A stretch of 64,000 nucleotides of DNA from GCA-003244245 sp050699435 (lineage in GTDB: Bacteria > Actinomycetota > Actinomycetes > Mycobacteriales > Pseudonocardiaceae), in contig JBOHGM010000007.1 in assembly GCA_050699435.1 (NCBI GenBank), positions 23,005 through 87,004 of the forward strand, written 5' to 3'. Of this stretch, positions 44,949 to 52,671 are shown piece by piece. Made by a program: the position numbers and the translations under genes. The notes below the pieces were generated by a model that was not told the origin of the DNA, did no database searches, and saw only the letters and a list, made by a program, of their open reading frames with translations. Every line of letters begins with the position of its first letter. Position 1 is the first letter of the stretch.

Positions 44949-45511
44949 GGCACCTCCCGGTGCCGGACCATCAGCGCGGCGCGTTTGTCCGGCAGGTCGA
45001 GGTCGGTGACCCGCCGGAACCCGGCCCGCTGGAACACCCGCACCGATCGCTCGTTGCGCACATCGGGCTCGGCGACCACCCGGCGGGCCTGCGGATCCGC
45101 GCCCAGCTGCCAGTCGGCGACCGCGCGCAGCAGCTCCGCCGCGAGCCCCCGCCCTCGACACTCCGCCGGGCCGAGCAGCAGATGCACGCCCGCATCGTGG
45201 GGACGGGCGGTGTAGTACCGGGCCAGCGGGTCGAGGTCGGCGCGGTAGAGCTCCCAGTAGCTCATCGGGACGCCGTCCAGCACGCCCAGATAGGGGGCGG
45301 AGTGCCTGCTGCTGTCCTGCTCGCGCAGGTAGGTCGCGATTCGGTCACGGGGCCACGGCATCTCCCAGAAGCGGGCCACCTCGGGGTCGTTCATCCAGAA
45401 ATGCACCAGGTCGACGTCCCGGTTCGGGTCCAGCCGACGCAGCGAGAACGCCCCCGAAAACGGCCCATGGCCCAGCTCGACGCGGCGGTGCGCCACGTCC
45501 AGCGCGTTCAC
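44945..45511 (-). CDS. siderophore N-acyltransferase (IucB/RhbD-type GNAT)
   Basis: 188 residues. The siderophore GNAT pattern is clear: LVHFWMNDPEVARFWEMPWP near residue 34, then YWELYRADLDPLARYY near residue 84, and the acyl-CoA loop GPAECRGRGLAAELLRA near residue 115. It acylates the hydroxylated diamine, giving a hydroxamate. Family members use acetyl-CoA or succinyl-CoA; the donor cannot be read. It overlaps both neighbours by four bases, showing tight coupling. Confidence 0.9.
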   Translation of the reverse strand: MNALDVAHRRVELGHGPFSGAFSLRRLDPNRDVDLVHFWMNDPEVARFWEMPWPRDRIATYLREQDSSRHSAPYLGVLDGVPMSYWELYRADLDPLARYYTARPHDAGVHLLLGPAECRGRGLAAELLRAVADWQLGADPQARRVVAEPDVRNERSVRVFQRAGFRRVTDLDLPDKRAALMVRHREVP

Positions 45512-47250
45512 CCGCGCACCTGCCGCACCGGGTTGGTCACCTCGACGTACACCGACTGCGCCTCCAGCGGCCCGACGAGTTCGTCGAGGCCGTCGACCCG
45601 GGTGAGCAGGTTCGCCTTACACCGCAGCGTCGGCGCGTCCAGCAGCGTGCTGGCGAGCTGCAGCGTCGCGCCGTGCGCCCGGACCAGGCTGGTCAGCAGC
45701 TCGCGCACCGTGACCAGCAGGGCCCGCTCGTCGGCCAGCCCCTGGGAGCCCATCGCACCGACCAGGCCCAGCACGTTGTTGATCCCGATGTAGTAGCCGA
45801 GGCGCTCGTCGATCACCTCGTCCGAGCACAGCGTGCCCAGCTCCCGGCCCGCGCCGGGCAACCAGCGGGAGAGCCCGCCACTGCGGGTGGCGGAGAAGTA
45901 GTAGCCCTGGTTGTCGCGGTAGTGGCCCCCGGCGGGCCAGCCGTCGCGGTCGAGCACCACGAGGGTGTTCTGCTGGTGGGCCTCCAGGCCCAGGCCATGC
46001 TCCGCGTAGAGCCACAGCACCGGGCGCACCACCGCCGCTAGGTAGCGGGCGAACCACTCCTCGGCCACCTGGGTCAGCGGGCGCCCGGTGCGGGTGGCGA
46101 GATCGTGCACGACGACCCCGAGCTGAGACCGGCCGTGCGGCAGGTCGGGACGCTCGGCGAGCAGCCCCGCCACGCAGGCGACCGGTTCGGTGCCGCGGAA
46201 CGGGTTGTCTCGGATCACTACCTCCAGGCCGCTCTCCGGGCGCTCACCCGGGGCGTCGACGGCGATCCACGCCGGGTCCTGCACCACCGCGAAACCGGGG
46301 TGGACGGCGTGCAGCGCAGCGCCCAGACCGGCGTTCAGCAGCCGGCAGACCTCCACGCCGCGGTGCAGCTCCAGGCGCAGGTGCTCCCGCTTGGAGTTGG
46401 TGATGCATACCCCCAGTGACAGCTTGAGCATCACCGGGGCGTCGGCGCGATACACGGTCCGCAGTGACGTGGTCGGGAACCAGGCCGGGCCGGCCGGCCC
46501 GAGGTCGTGCAACAGTCCCTGATCCAGGAGCTTCCGCACCCCGGGCCGGGTGCGAACCTCCCGGGCCTGCCACGGGTGCGCGGGCACCGCGACGGTGCCC
46601 GGGGGGAGCTGCACAGCTGCCCCGGCGAGGCCGCGGGTGAGCTCGGCGGCGGATGCCTGCAGCGCCGAGTCGGCGCCGACCACCGACGGGTCGGCGGCGA
46701 ACCAGTGCACCGGGAAGGACCCGCGGAGCTCGGGGGAGTACGCGGCCGCCTCGGCGTCGGAGAGCCCCTCGCGGCTCTTCGGGGTCGGGTGCAGCGGGTG
46801 GCCGAGCAGCAGCGCCTGCTCGGCGGCGAGGAATGGCGTGGCCGACAGCGGGTCCGGAGGGTCCTCGGTCCTGGCGCGCCGCTCGGCGATGTGCCGCGCC
46901 ACCCGGCGTACCGAGTCGGAAACCCGGCCGATCAGGTCGGCGACGGCCGCAGCGGCGGCGGGTTGCTGGTGCCCGCCGCAGCGGCGACGATGCGCCGACT
47001 CGGTGGTGAGCAGCGCGGCCAGGGTGACCGCGTCCAGTGGTGTCCCCCCAGCGAAGCGGACGGCTCCGAACCGGTGCCACCCGACGGCGGACCAGTACTC
47101 CACCGGAGCCTGCACGGACGTTCCGGATATGGACAGGTTGAGCCGCAGCACGCCATCCGGGGGCGCGGCGAGGTCGTTCTCCCGCACCCAGCAGCGCAGC
47201 AGCGCCTGGGTACCTGCGGCGTCGGCGAGAGCGGTCGGGGATGCGGTCAT
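45508..47250 (-). CDS. NIS siderophore synthetase, IucA/RhbC type
   Basis: 580 residues, second IucA/IucC member of the operon. GHPLHPTPKSREGLSDAEA near residue 151 is the IucA-like ATP-binding block with KSR in place of the NKGR of type C, and AHPWQARE, HQQNTLVVLDRDG and YYIGINNVLGLVGAMG follow. Type A enzymes condense citrate with the first arm. Together with the other synthetase a citrate-centred two-arm product is expected. ATG start overlaps the decarboxylase stop. Confidence 0.92.
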   Translation of the reverse strand: MTASPTALADAAGTQALLRCWVRENDLAAPPDGVLRLNLSISGTSVQAPVEYWSAVGWHRFGAVRFAGGTPLDAVTLAALLTTESAHRRRCGGHQQPAAAAAVADLIGRVSDSVRRVARHIAERRARTEDPPDPLSATPFLAAEQALLLGHPLHPTPKSREGLSDAEAAAYSPELRGSFPVHWFAADPSVVGADSALQASAAELTRGLAGAAVQLPPGTVAVPAHPWQAREVRTRPGVRKLLDQGLLHDLGPAGPAWFPTTSLRTVYRADAPVMLKLSLGVCITNSKREHLRLELHRGVEVCRLLNAGLGAALHAVHPGFAVVQDPAWIAVDAPGERPESGLEVVIRDNPFRGTEPVACVAGLLAERPDLPHGRSQLGVVVHDLATRTGRPLTQVAEEWFARYLAAVVRPVLWLYAEHGLGLEAHQQNTLVVLDRDGWPAGGHYRDNQGYYFSATRSGGLSRWLPGAGRELGTLCSDEVIDERLGYYIGINNVLGLVGAMGSQGLADERALLVTVRELLTSLVRAHGATLQLASTLLDAPTLRCKANLLTRVDGLDELVGPLEAQSVYVEVTNPVRQVRG

Positions 47251-48809
47251 CGGGCCTTCTCGCTCTCGTTGTCCCCGGCCGTCACGACGGCCTCGAGCAG
47301 GGTGTCGACGTCACGCTCGGTCGCGTGCGGGTTGAGCAGGGTGAGCTTGAGCCAGACCGCACCGTCGAACTCGGTGCGCCCGACCACGGCCCGGCCCTCG
47401 GCGAGCAGCACGCGGCGCAGGTTCGCGTTGATCTGGTCCTGGTCGGGCCGCGCAGTGGGCCGGTAGCGAAACATCACGGTGCTGAGCACCGGTTCGGCGA
47501 ACAGCTCCAGCCGGGGGTGGGAGCCCACCTGGGCGGCCCCGTAGTGCGCGAGGTCATGGCAGCGGTCGATCAGGCTCTCCAGCCCGGTACGGCCGAGCGC
47601 CCGGAGCGTGACAGCGATCTTGAAGACATCGGGCCTTCGGGTGGTGCGCAGCGAACGGCTGAGCAGGCTCGGGTAGCCGGCTTGCTCGTCATCCTCGGCG
47701 TTGAGGTACGCCACGCTGCGCTCCAGCGGGGCGAACAGCTCAGCGCTGCGGGTCAGGAAGATCCCGGCAGGCACCGGCTGCCAGCCGAACTTGTGCAGGT
47801 CGAGAGCCACCGAGTCAGCCCGCGCCAGCCCGGCCAGCAACGGCGCCAGGCGGCGGGAGAACAGGGCCCCCCCGCCGTAGGCGGCGTCCACATGCAGCCA
47901 GGTGCCGAACTCGGCTGCGACATCGGCTATCTCCACCAGTGGGTCGATCGCGCCGACGTCGGTGGTGCCCGCGGTCGCGAGGACGGCGACCGCGCTCTCG
48001 CCACGCTCGCGCAGCGCGGCCAGTTCCCGTCGCAGGGCAGCGACGTCCATGGTGTGGTCGGCGCCAGTGCCCACCGCGATGACCGCGTCCTCACCGAGCC
48101 CGAGGAGCCCGGCGCTGCGCGCCACCGAGAAATGAGCCGTGGTGGAGCAGAGCACCCGCAACCGCCCCACTTCCTCCGGTGCCAGGCCCTGCCGGCTGGT
48201 CTCGCGGCCTCGCCTGGCTCGCGCGGTGAAGTCCCGCGCGAGCAGCAGGCCCATCAAGTTGGACTCGGTGCCCCCCGAGGTGACGGTCCCCCCGGCGGCC
48301 GGAGAGTAGCCGACGAGCTCGGCGAGGGTGGCCACCACCTCCGGCTCCAGCGCGGTGCCCGATGGTGCCTGGTCCCATGAATCCATCGACGGATTGAGCG
48401 CGGCTGCCGCGAGGTCGGCGGCGACTGCGACCGCCAGCGGTGGGCAGTGCAGATGACCGGCGCAGCGCGGGTCGGCAGGATCGGCCGCCCCCGCCGCGAA
48501 CATCCTGGTGAGTTCGCTCAGTGCGGCCTGAGCTCCGACGCCGACCTCGGGCAGAAACTCGTCGTCTGCTGCCTTCCTGGCCGCCGCGGTCAGGCTGCTG
48601 TGGCTGGCGTCAGGCACCGGCCCATCCCGGTCGGCGGCGCCGCGAGCGAGCGCGTCAAGCACGGTGGCCAGCAGCGGACGGAGCTCGGCGGGACCGAGCG
48701 CGCCGCCGGCCAACGCGCTCGCGGGTGTGCAGAGCGGGCTGGGTAGGTGGTCTCGCGCGAGATCACCGCCGACGCTACGCAGTGCAATTAGGTAAGCCTC
48801 ACCAGGCAC
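47247..48809 (-). CDS. PLP-dependent decarboxylase for siderophore diamine (DesA/RhbB type)
   Basis: Up to 520 residues, group II decarboxylase. PLP lysine in SVALDLHKFGWQPVPAG near residue 337, TSGGTESNLMGLL near residue 170 and HVDAAYGGGALF near residue 308. It should supply cadaverine from lysine (as DesA) or diaminopropane from diaminobutyrate (as RhbB). No diaminobutyrate aminotransferase accompanies it, which favours lysine. GTG 48809 overlaps an iron box; TTG near 48,717 is a shorter alternative start. First gene of the five-gene operon. Confidence 0.88.
   Translation of the reverse strand: MPGEAYLIALRSVGGDLARDHLPSPLCTPASALAGGALGPAELRPLLATVLDALARGAADRDGPVPDASHSSLTAAARKAADDEFLPEVGVGAQAALSELTRMFAAGAADPADPRCAGHLHCPPLAVAVAADLAAAALNPSMDSWDQAPSGTALEPEVVATLAELVGYSPAAGGTVTSGGTESNLMGLLLARDFTARARRGRETSRQGLAPEEVGRLRVLCSTTAHFSVARSAGLLGLGEDAVIAVGTGADHTMDVAALRRELAALRERGESAVAVLATAGTTDVGAIDPLVEIADVAAEFGTWLHVDAAYGGGALFSRRLAPLLAGLARADSVALDLHKFGWQPVPAGIFLTRSAELFAPLERSVAYLNAEDDEQAGYPSLLSRSLRTTRRPDVFKIAVTLRALGRTGLESLIDRCHDLAHYGAAQVGSHPRLELFAEPVLSTVMFRYRPTARPDQDQINANLRRVLLAEGRAVVGRTEFDGAVWLKLTLLNPHATERDVDTLLEAVVTAGDNESEKAR
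48788..48806 (-). promoter_or_regulatory. iron box 1 (IdeR/DmdR1-type)
   Basis: TTAGGTAAGCCTCACCAGG on the plus strand matches the DtxR-family consensus TTAGGTTAGSCTAACCTAA at about 14 of 19 positions. It lies directly inside the first codons if GTG 48809 is the start. It predicts iron-dependent repression of the siderophore operon. Confidence 0.75.
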
Positions 48810-48812
48810 GGT

Positions 48813-48832
48813 GTGACCTAAGCCTAAGTGAC
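48813..48832 (-). promoter_or_regulatory. iron box 2, overlapping likely -10
   Basis: GTGACCTAAGCCTAAGTGAC on the plus strand is a palindrome-like site with the CTTAGGCTTAGG core on the minus strand. TAGGCT within it, 11 bases before GTG 48809, could be the -10. Two boxes in tandem suit cooperative binding of two repressor dimers. Confidence 0.6.
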
Positions 48833-48990
48833 CCTCGCGGTCAATCTGGCGACGAGAGGGGGGGCCGAGGTTGGGTGGTCGGCATCAGCCCGGTGCCCGG
48901 GCCCCGATGCCGCGCGGTAGCCTGATCGCCCATCACCGGTGCGACTGGGAGCTGGACGCGACCGGTCGAACGGTATCGCGAGGAGGGCAC

Positions 48991-49407
48991 GTGTCGGCAG
49001 GCCAGATTGCTTCGCTCATCGCCGCTGGGGCGTTCGTGGTACTGGTCGGTCTGCTCGCCGTGCCGCTGATCAAACTAGGCCGGACCCTGGATGAGGCTGC
49101 GCTGGCGATCCGCAAGGCGAGCGAGGATACCGATCCGCTGCTCACCGGCGCGAACACCACCGTCAGCCAGGTGAACACCCAGCTGGAGCGGCTGGACGGG
49201 ATCACGGCCAACGCCCGATCGGTGACCGGGAACGTCTCGGCGCTGACCGCCCTGTTCACCGCTACCCTGGGTGGACCGCTGGTGCGGGCGGCGGCGCTGT
49301 CCTACGGCGTGAGCAAGGCACTGAAGCAGCGGCGCAAGTCGCGCCGGGAGACCGATGGTCGCGAGCAGCGGCGTCGTGATCGGCGACGAGTAGGGGGTCG
49401 GCGGTGA
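48991..49407 (+). CDS. DUF948 membrane-associated protein
   Basis: 138 residues. One N-terminal TM (LIAAGAFVVLVGLLAVPLI) then a coiled-coil-like stretch RTLDEAALAIRKASEDTDPLL and a basic tail (RRKSRRETDGREQRRRDRRR). DUF948 proteins are small membrane-tethered helical proteins of unknown role. AGGAGGG precedes the GTG. It overlaps the next gene by four bases. In actinobacteria this pair normally stands just before alaS. Confidence 0.85.
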   Translation: MSAGQIASLIAAGAFVVLVGLLAVPLIKLGRTLDEAALAIRKASEDTDPLLTGANTTVSQVNTQLERLDGITANARSVTGNVSALTALFTATLGGPLVRAAALSYGVSKALKQRRKSRRETDGREQRRRDRRRVGGRR

Positions 49408-49733
49408 AACGGATGTTCTGGTTCGGTCTGGGCATTGCCGCCGGGGTCGCAGCGAGCCGCAAAGCTAGTGGTGCCGCCCGCCGCATGACTCCCGCAGGCG
49501 CAGCCGAGAATATCGGCGATGCGGTCCGGGAACTAGCCGCCGCGGTCGGCTCCTTCGGCGCCGAGGTGCGCGCCGGGATGGCCGAGCGGGAGGCTGAGCT
49601 GTACGCCACCGTCGACCAGCGCACCGGTATCGACACCACGCCCCGGCACCTCACCCGTAGCGGGGCGGACTGGTCGCCGCCTGCGGCGCAGGACCGGGTT
49701 CGAGCACGGCGGGCGGGGGGAGCGCGGGCCTAA
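49404..49733 (+). CDS. DUF6167-type small protein
   Basis: 109 residues beginning MKRMFWFGLGIAAGVAASRK, a short hydrophobic Gly-rich anchor, followed by an Ala-rich helix (NIGDAVRELAAAVGSFGAEVRAGM). Related small proteins sit between DUF948 and alaS in many actinobacteria. Function unknown. Coupled to DUF948 by GTGA. Confidence 0.8.
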   Translation: MKRMFWFGLGIAAGVAASRKASGAARRMTPAGAAENIGDAVRELAAAVGSFGAEVRAGMAEREAELYATVDQRTGIDTTPRHLTRSGADWSPPAAQDRVRARRAGGARA

Positions 49734-49752
49734 CGACCCGCAAGGAAGACCC

Positions 49753-49824
49753 GTGCAGACCCACGAGATCAGCCAGCGGTTCCTGCAGCTGCGGACCGAG
49801 CTAGCGGCGCGCAACGGCGCGTGA
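49753..49824 (+). pseudogene. alaS: alaS scar: first 12 and last 11 codons joined in frame
   Basis: A GTG-started 23-codon frame reads VQTHEISQRFLQ then LRTELAARNGA, stop. The first part matches the AlaRS N-terminus (MQTHEIRKRFL in M. tuberculosis), the second resembles its C-terminal helix (AVRSEIAVIARVG). GGAAGAC lies before the GTG as a weak binding site, and the stop overlaps the ruvX start by GTGA, as full alaS genes do. So about 2.6 kb were lost in frame. Alanyl-tRNA synthetase is essential, so another copy must exist elsewhere, unless the assembly dropped the segment. Confidence 0.8.
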
Positions 49825-50288
49825 CTACCGCCCAAGGGGGTCGCCGCCTCGGGATCGACATCGGCGACGTACGGGTCGGAGTGGCGCTGTCTGATCCATC
49901 CGGCGTACTCGCCACCCCTCTGGTTACCCTCAAGCGTGACAAGCGCGGCGGGACGGATCTCGATGCGCTTGCTGCACTGGTCGTCGAGCACGAGGTGGTG
50001 GAGGTGGTGGTCGGGCTCCCGCGCACGCTGGCCGGGCGACATGGTGCCGCGGCGCGCGCGGCCCAGGACTACGCCCGAGCCCTCGCGGAGCGCCTCGACA
50101 ACTCGGTTCCGGTGCGGCTGACCGATGAGCGTCTCAGCACTGTTTCGGCGGCTCGAATGTTGGCCGAAAGGGGTGTACGCGGCCGCAAGCAGCGTGCCGT
50201 GGTCGACCAGGCTGCTGCAGTGGAGATTCTGCAGGGCTGGCTTGAGGCCCGGCGGCGTGCCGAGGGCGGAGCGGAGGAATCGCCTTGA
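49821..50288 (+). CDS. ruvX: RuvX/YqgF-family Holliday junction resolvase-like nuclease
   Basis: 155 residues, RNase H fold. GIDIGDVRVGVALSD near residue 11 holds the first catalytic Asp, VVVGLPRTLAGR the second block, and RLTDERLSTVSAARML near residue 99 the Glu; the last Asp is in VVDQAAAVEIL. YqgF proteins act in 16S rRNA 5'-end maturation and perhaps recombination. GTG overlaps the alaS scar stop; GGAGG before the next start lies in its 3' end. Confidence 0.92.
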   Translation: MTTAQGGRRLGIDIGDVRVGVALSDPSGVLATPLVTLKRDKRGGTDLDALAALVVEHEVVEVVVGLPRTLAGRHGAAARAAQDYARALAERLDNSVPVRLTDERLSTVSAARMLAERGVRGRKQRAVVDQAAAVEILQGWLEARRRAEGGAEESP

Positions 50289-51511
50289 CCGATGACCTCG
50301 GGCTGTTCAGCGACACCACCGAGGAGCGGGCCCACCCGATGGGCCGGCGGGGCGATCAGCGGCGGGCCCGCGAGCAGCGGCACGGGCTGCGCCGCCGCCG
50401 TCGCATCGTCCTTGGCGCCGCGCTGACCGTGCTGGTGCTGGCGGTCGGCGCCGTCCTCTACGGTGCGCGCCAGCTGATCGAGCTGCGCAGGGTGCCTGAC
50501 TACGCCGGACCCGGCGGTGCCGAGTTGGTCGTGCAGGTCGAGAAGGGCGAGAGCCTCACCGCGATCGGTGACACCCTCGTCGACCGTGATGTGGTGGCCA
50601 GCATCCGCGCCTTCACCGGGGCCGCCGAGAACGACCCGCGGATCAGAGCGGTGCAGCCCGGCTTCTACCAGATGCGGGCCCAGATGTCCGGCGCAGGCGC
50701 GGTGGCGCAGCTGCTCGACCCGGCCGCCAGGGTGGGACAACTGGAGATCCGCGGCGGGGAACAACTTGACGATGTCCGCCTGCCGAACGGCACGACCGTC
50801 CCCGGACTGCTCACCGAGCTCTCCCGAGCCAGCTGCGCGGTGATCGGGGGGGTGAGCACCTGCGTGAGTCCTGAGCAACTGCGCACCGCCATGGGTCAGG
50901 CCGACCCCGCGACGCTCGGGGTACCGAACTGGATTGCCGACCCGATAGCCCGGGTCGAGCCGAGCCGTCGCCTGGAGGGTCTCCTGGTGCCGGGCACCTA
51001 CGACGTGCGACCGGGCAGCTCGGCGGTGGATTTGCTGCGGCAGATCACCGAGACGTCGGTGACCCGGTTGCTCGCCGGTGGGTTGCCGGATTCGGCGGCG
51101 GACACCGGGTACAGCCCTTACGAGGTGCTGGTGATCGCCTCGATCATCGAGCGGGAGGCCATTACCCCGGACTTCGGCAACGTGTCTCGGGTGATCTACA
51201 ACCGGCTTGCCGAGGGGATGCCGCTCCAGATGGACTCCACCATCAACTACCCGCTGGACCGGCAGCAGGTCCGCACGTCGGGCGACGATCGGGCCCAGCC
51301 CGGCCCGTACAACACCTACCTCAACAAGGGGCTCCCGGCATCTCCGATCGGAGCACCGAGTGTGGCCGCGGTCTCCGCTGCGGCCGATCCCGATCCAGGA
51401 CCCTGGCGGTATTTCGTGAAATGCCAGCGGGACGGCACTTCCTGTTTCTCCGTGACGATCGAGGAGCATGAAGCGGCGGTTCGGGACGCGGTGGCCAGGG
51501 GCGTGTTCTGA
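50285..51511 (+). CDS. mltG: endolytic murein transglycosylase
   Basis: 408 residues. Basic cytoplasmic N-terminus, one TM near residues 39-60 (IVLGAALTVLVLAVGAVLYG), LysM-like subdomain, then YceG catalytic domain with VIASIIEREAITPDF (catalytic Glu), NRLAEGMPLQMDSTINY and NTYLNKGLPASPIGAPS. It cleaves nascent glycan strands to end peptidoglycan polymerisation. TTG start overlaps the ruvX stop and has GGAGGAA at good spacing. In relatives aroE follows; here it does not. Confidence 0.93.
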   Translation: MTDDLGLFSDTTEERAHPMGRRGDQRRAREQRHGLRRRRRIVLGAALTVLVLAVGAVLYGARQLIELRRVPDYAGPGGAELVVQVEKGESLTAIGDTLVDRDVVASIRAFTGAAENDPRIRAVQPGFYQMRAQMSGAGAVAQLLDPAARVGQLEIRGGEQLDDVRLPNGTTVPGLLTELSRASCAVIGGVSTCVSPEQLRTAMGQADPATLGVPNWIADPIARVEPSRRLEGLLVPGTYDVRPGSSAVDLLRQITETSVTRLLAGGLPDSAADTGYSPYEVLVIASIIEREAITPDFGNVSRVIYNRLAEGMPLQMDSTINYPLDRQQVRTSGDDRAQPGPYNTYLNKGLPASPIGAPSVAAVSAAADPDPGPWRYFVKCQRDGTSCFSVTIEEHEAAVRDAVARGVF

Positions 51512-51593
51512 GGCTGTCCACACCCACCCCTGTTGTCCACAGCCAGTGACGTGTCCAGCTCGGTGCTTCGCGGGGGCGGGCAGGCTCGGTGGC

Positions 51594-52217
51594 ATGGGCG
51601 GGGTGCTGGTGGCTTTGGCTGGAGCTGGGGTCGGCGCCGCGGCGGGTGCCGGGGGCGCGGTGTTGCTGCGCTGCCTTCGCCGGGGCGTGCAGGTGCCGGC
51701 GCCGGTCTGCGCTGCGCTAGTGGCCGTGCTGTGGGCAGCGGTGGCCGTGCGGGCGGGCTCGCTGCCGCTGTGGTGGTGGCCGGTCCCGCTGTGGCTGGCC
51801 TGGGCAGGCGTGCTGTTAGGGGCTGCCGATGTGGTCGCCCGACGACTACCGGATGCGCTGACTCTGCCTGGGTATCCGGTGGTCGCCCTCCTGCTCGGGA
51901 TCGCTGCGGCCGGTGCCGGGGAAGCCGAGCTGCTGGTCCGCGCGGTGGCCGGTGCGCTGTTGTGGGCCGGTGGCTACGCCGTGGTGCGGCTGGCCTCTCC
52001 GGGCGCGCTGGGCGGCGGCGATGTGAAGCTCGCAGGCAGCCTCGGTGCGCTTACCGCCGCCACGTCCTGGTCTGGGCTGCTGCTGGCCGTCCTGGCCGCC
52101 ACCGTGCTGACCGCGGTCGTCGCCGGACCGGCGCGGCTGCTCGGTCACCGCGATGTCCCGCATGGCCCGGCGATGCTCCTGGCGGCCTGGCTGGTGGTGC
52201 TGCAGCCGACCGGGTAA
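51594..52217 (+). CDS. prepilin peptidase (type IV, A24 family), short form
   Basis: 207 residues with six TM segments. The two catalytic Asp are in GAADVVARRLPD near residue 60 and GGGDVKLAG near residue 141, the A24 signature. The N-terminal methyltransferase domain with zinc cysteines is missing, typical for actinobacterial relatives of this size (Rv2551c type). It probably processes Flp/Tad-type or ComGC-like prepilins. The ATG follows a 82-base gap after mltG; the frame is open further upstream but without family likeness. Confidence 0.85.
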   Translation: MGGVLVALAGAGVGAAAGAGGAVLLRCLRRGVQVPAPVCAALVAVLWAAVAVRAGSLPLWWWPVPLWLAWAGVLLGAADVVARRLPDALTLPGYPVVALLLGIAAAGAGEAELLVRAVAGALLWAGGYAVVRLASPGALGGGDVKLAGSLGALTAATSWSGLLLAVLAATVLTAVVAGPARLLGHRDVPHGPAMLLAAWLVVLQPTG

Positions 52218-52253
52218 CCGGGACAGGGCGGCCCCGGACGCACTCTTCCACGA

Positions 52254-52311
52254 CGGCTGGTCGCCGTGTTCACTGTGCTCCAGTCTGGAGACCCACTACG
52301 GCGACCAGCCG
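52254..52311 (+). promoter_or_regulatory. nested stem-loop in urease leader
   Basis: CGGCTGGTCGCCGT (52254-52267) pairs perfectly with ACGGCGACCAGCCG (52298-52311), a 14-base stem. The 30-base loop contains a second hairpin, CTCCA-GTC-TGGAG. It stands 37 bases after the prepilin peptidase stop and 57 bases before ureA. No T-run follows, so either a structured leader RNA, a protein-binding palindrome or an unusual terminator. Confidence 0.7.
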
Positions 52312-52368
52312 GCAACATCCGCTGTCGCCCGTTAACCGAGCCTCAACTACCGCGAGGAGGAGACGGAC

Positions 52369-52671
52369 GTGCTGCTGTCCCCGCATGAGCAGGAGAAGCT
52401 CCTCGTCCATGTGGCCGGCCAGCTGGCCAGGGAGCGCCGCGAGCGGGGGTTGCGGCTGAACTACCCCGAGGCCGTCGCGCTGATCACCTCCTGGGTGCTG
52501 GAGGCCGCGCGGGACGGGCGCAATGTCGCCGAGCTGATGGCGGGGGGCCAGCAGGTACTGAGCCGCGAGGACGTCCTGGACGGAGTGCCGGAAATGATCA
52601 CCTCGGTGCAGGTGGAGGCGACCTTCCCGGACGGCACGAAGCTCGTCACCGTGCATCGGCCGGTGCAGTGA
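52369..52671 (+). CDS. ureA: urease gamma subunit
   Basis: 100 residues, full length. LSPHEQEKLLVHVAGQLARERRERGLRLNYPEAVALI is the gamma-chain core and VPEMITSVQVEATFPDGTKLV the C-terminal block. It forms the outer layer of the (alpha-beta-gamma) trimer. GTG with GAGGAGGAG upstream. Four-base overlap with the fused beta-alpha gene. Confidence 0.96.
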   Translation: MLLSPHEQEKLLVHVAGQLARERRERGLRLNYPEAVALITSWVLEAARDGRNVAELMAGGQQVLSREDVLDGVPEMITSVQVEATFPDGTKLVTVHRPVQ

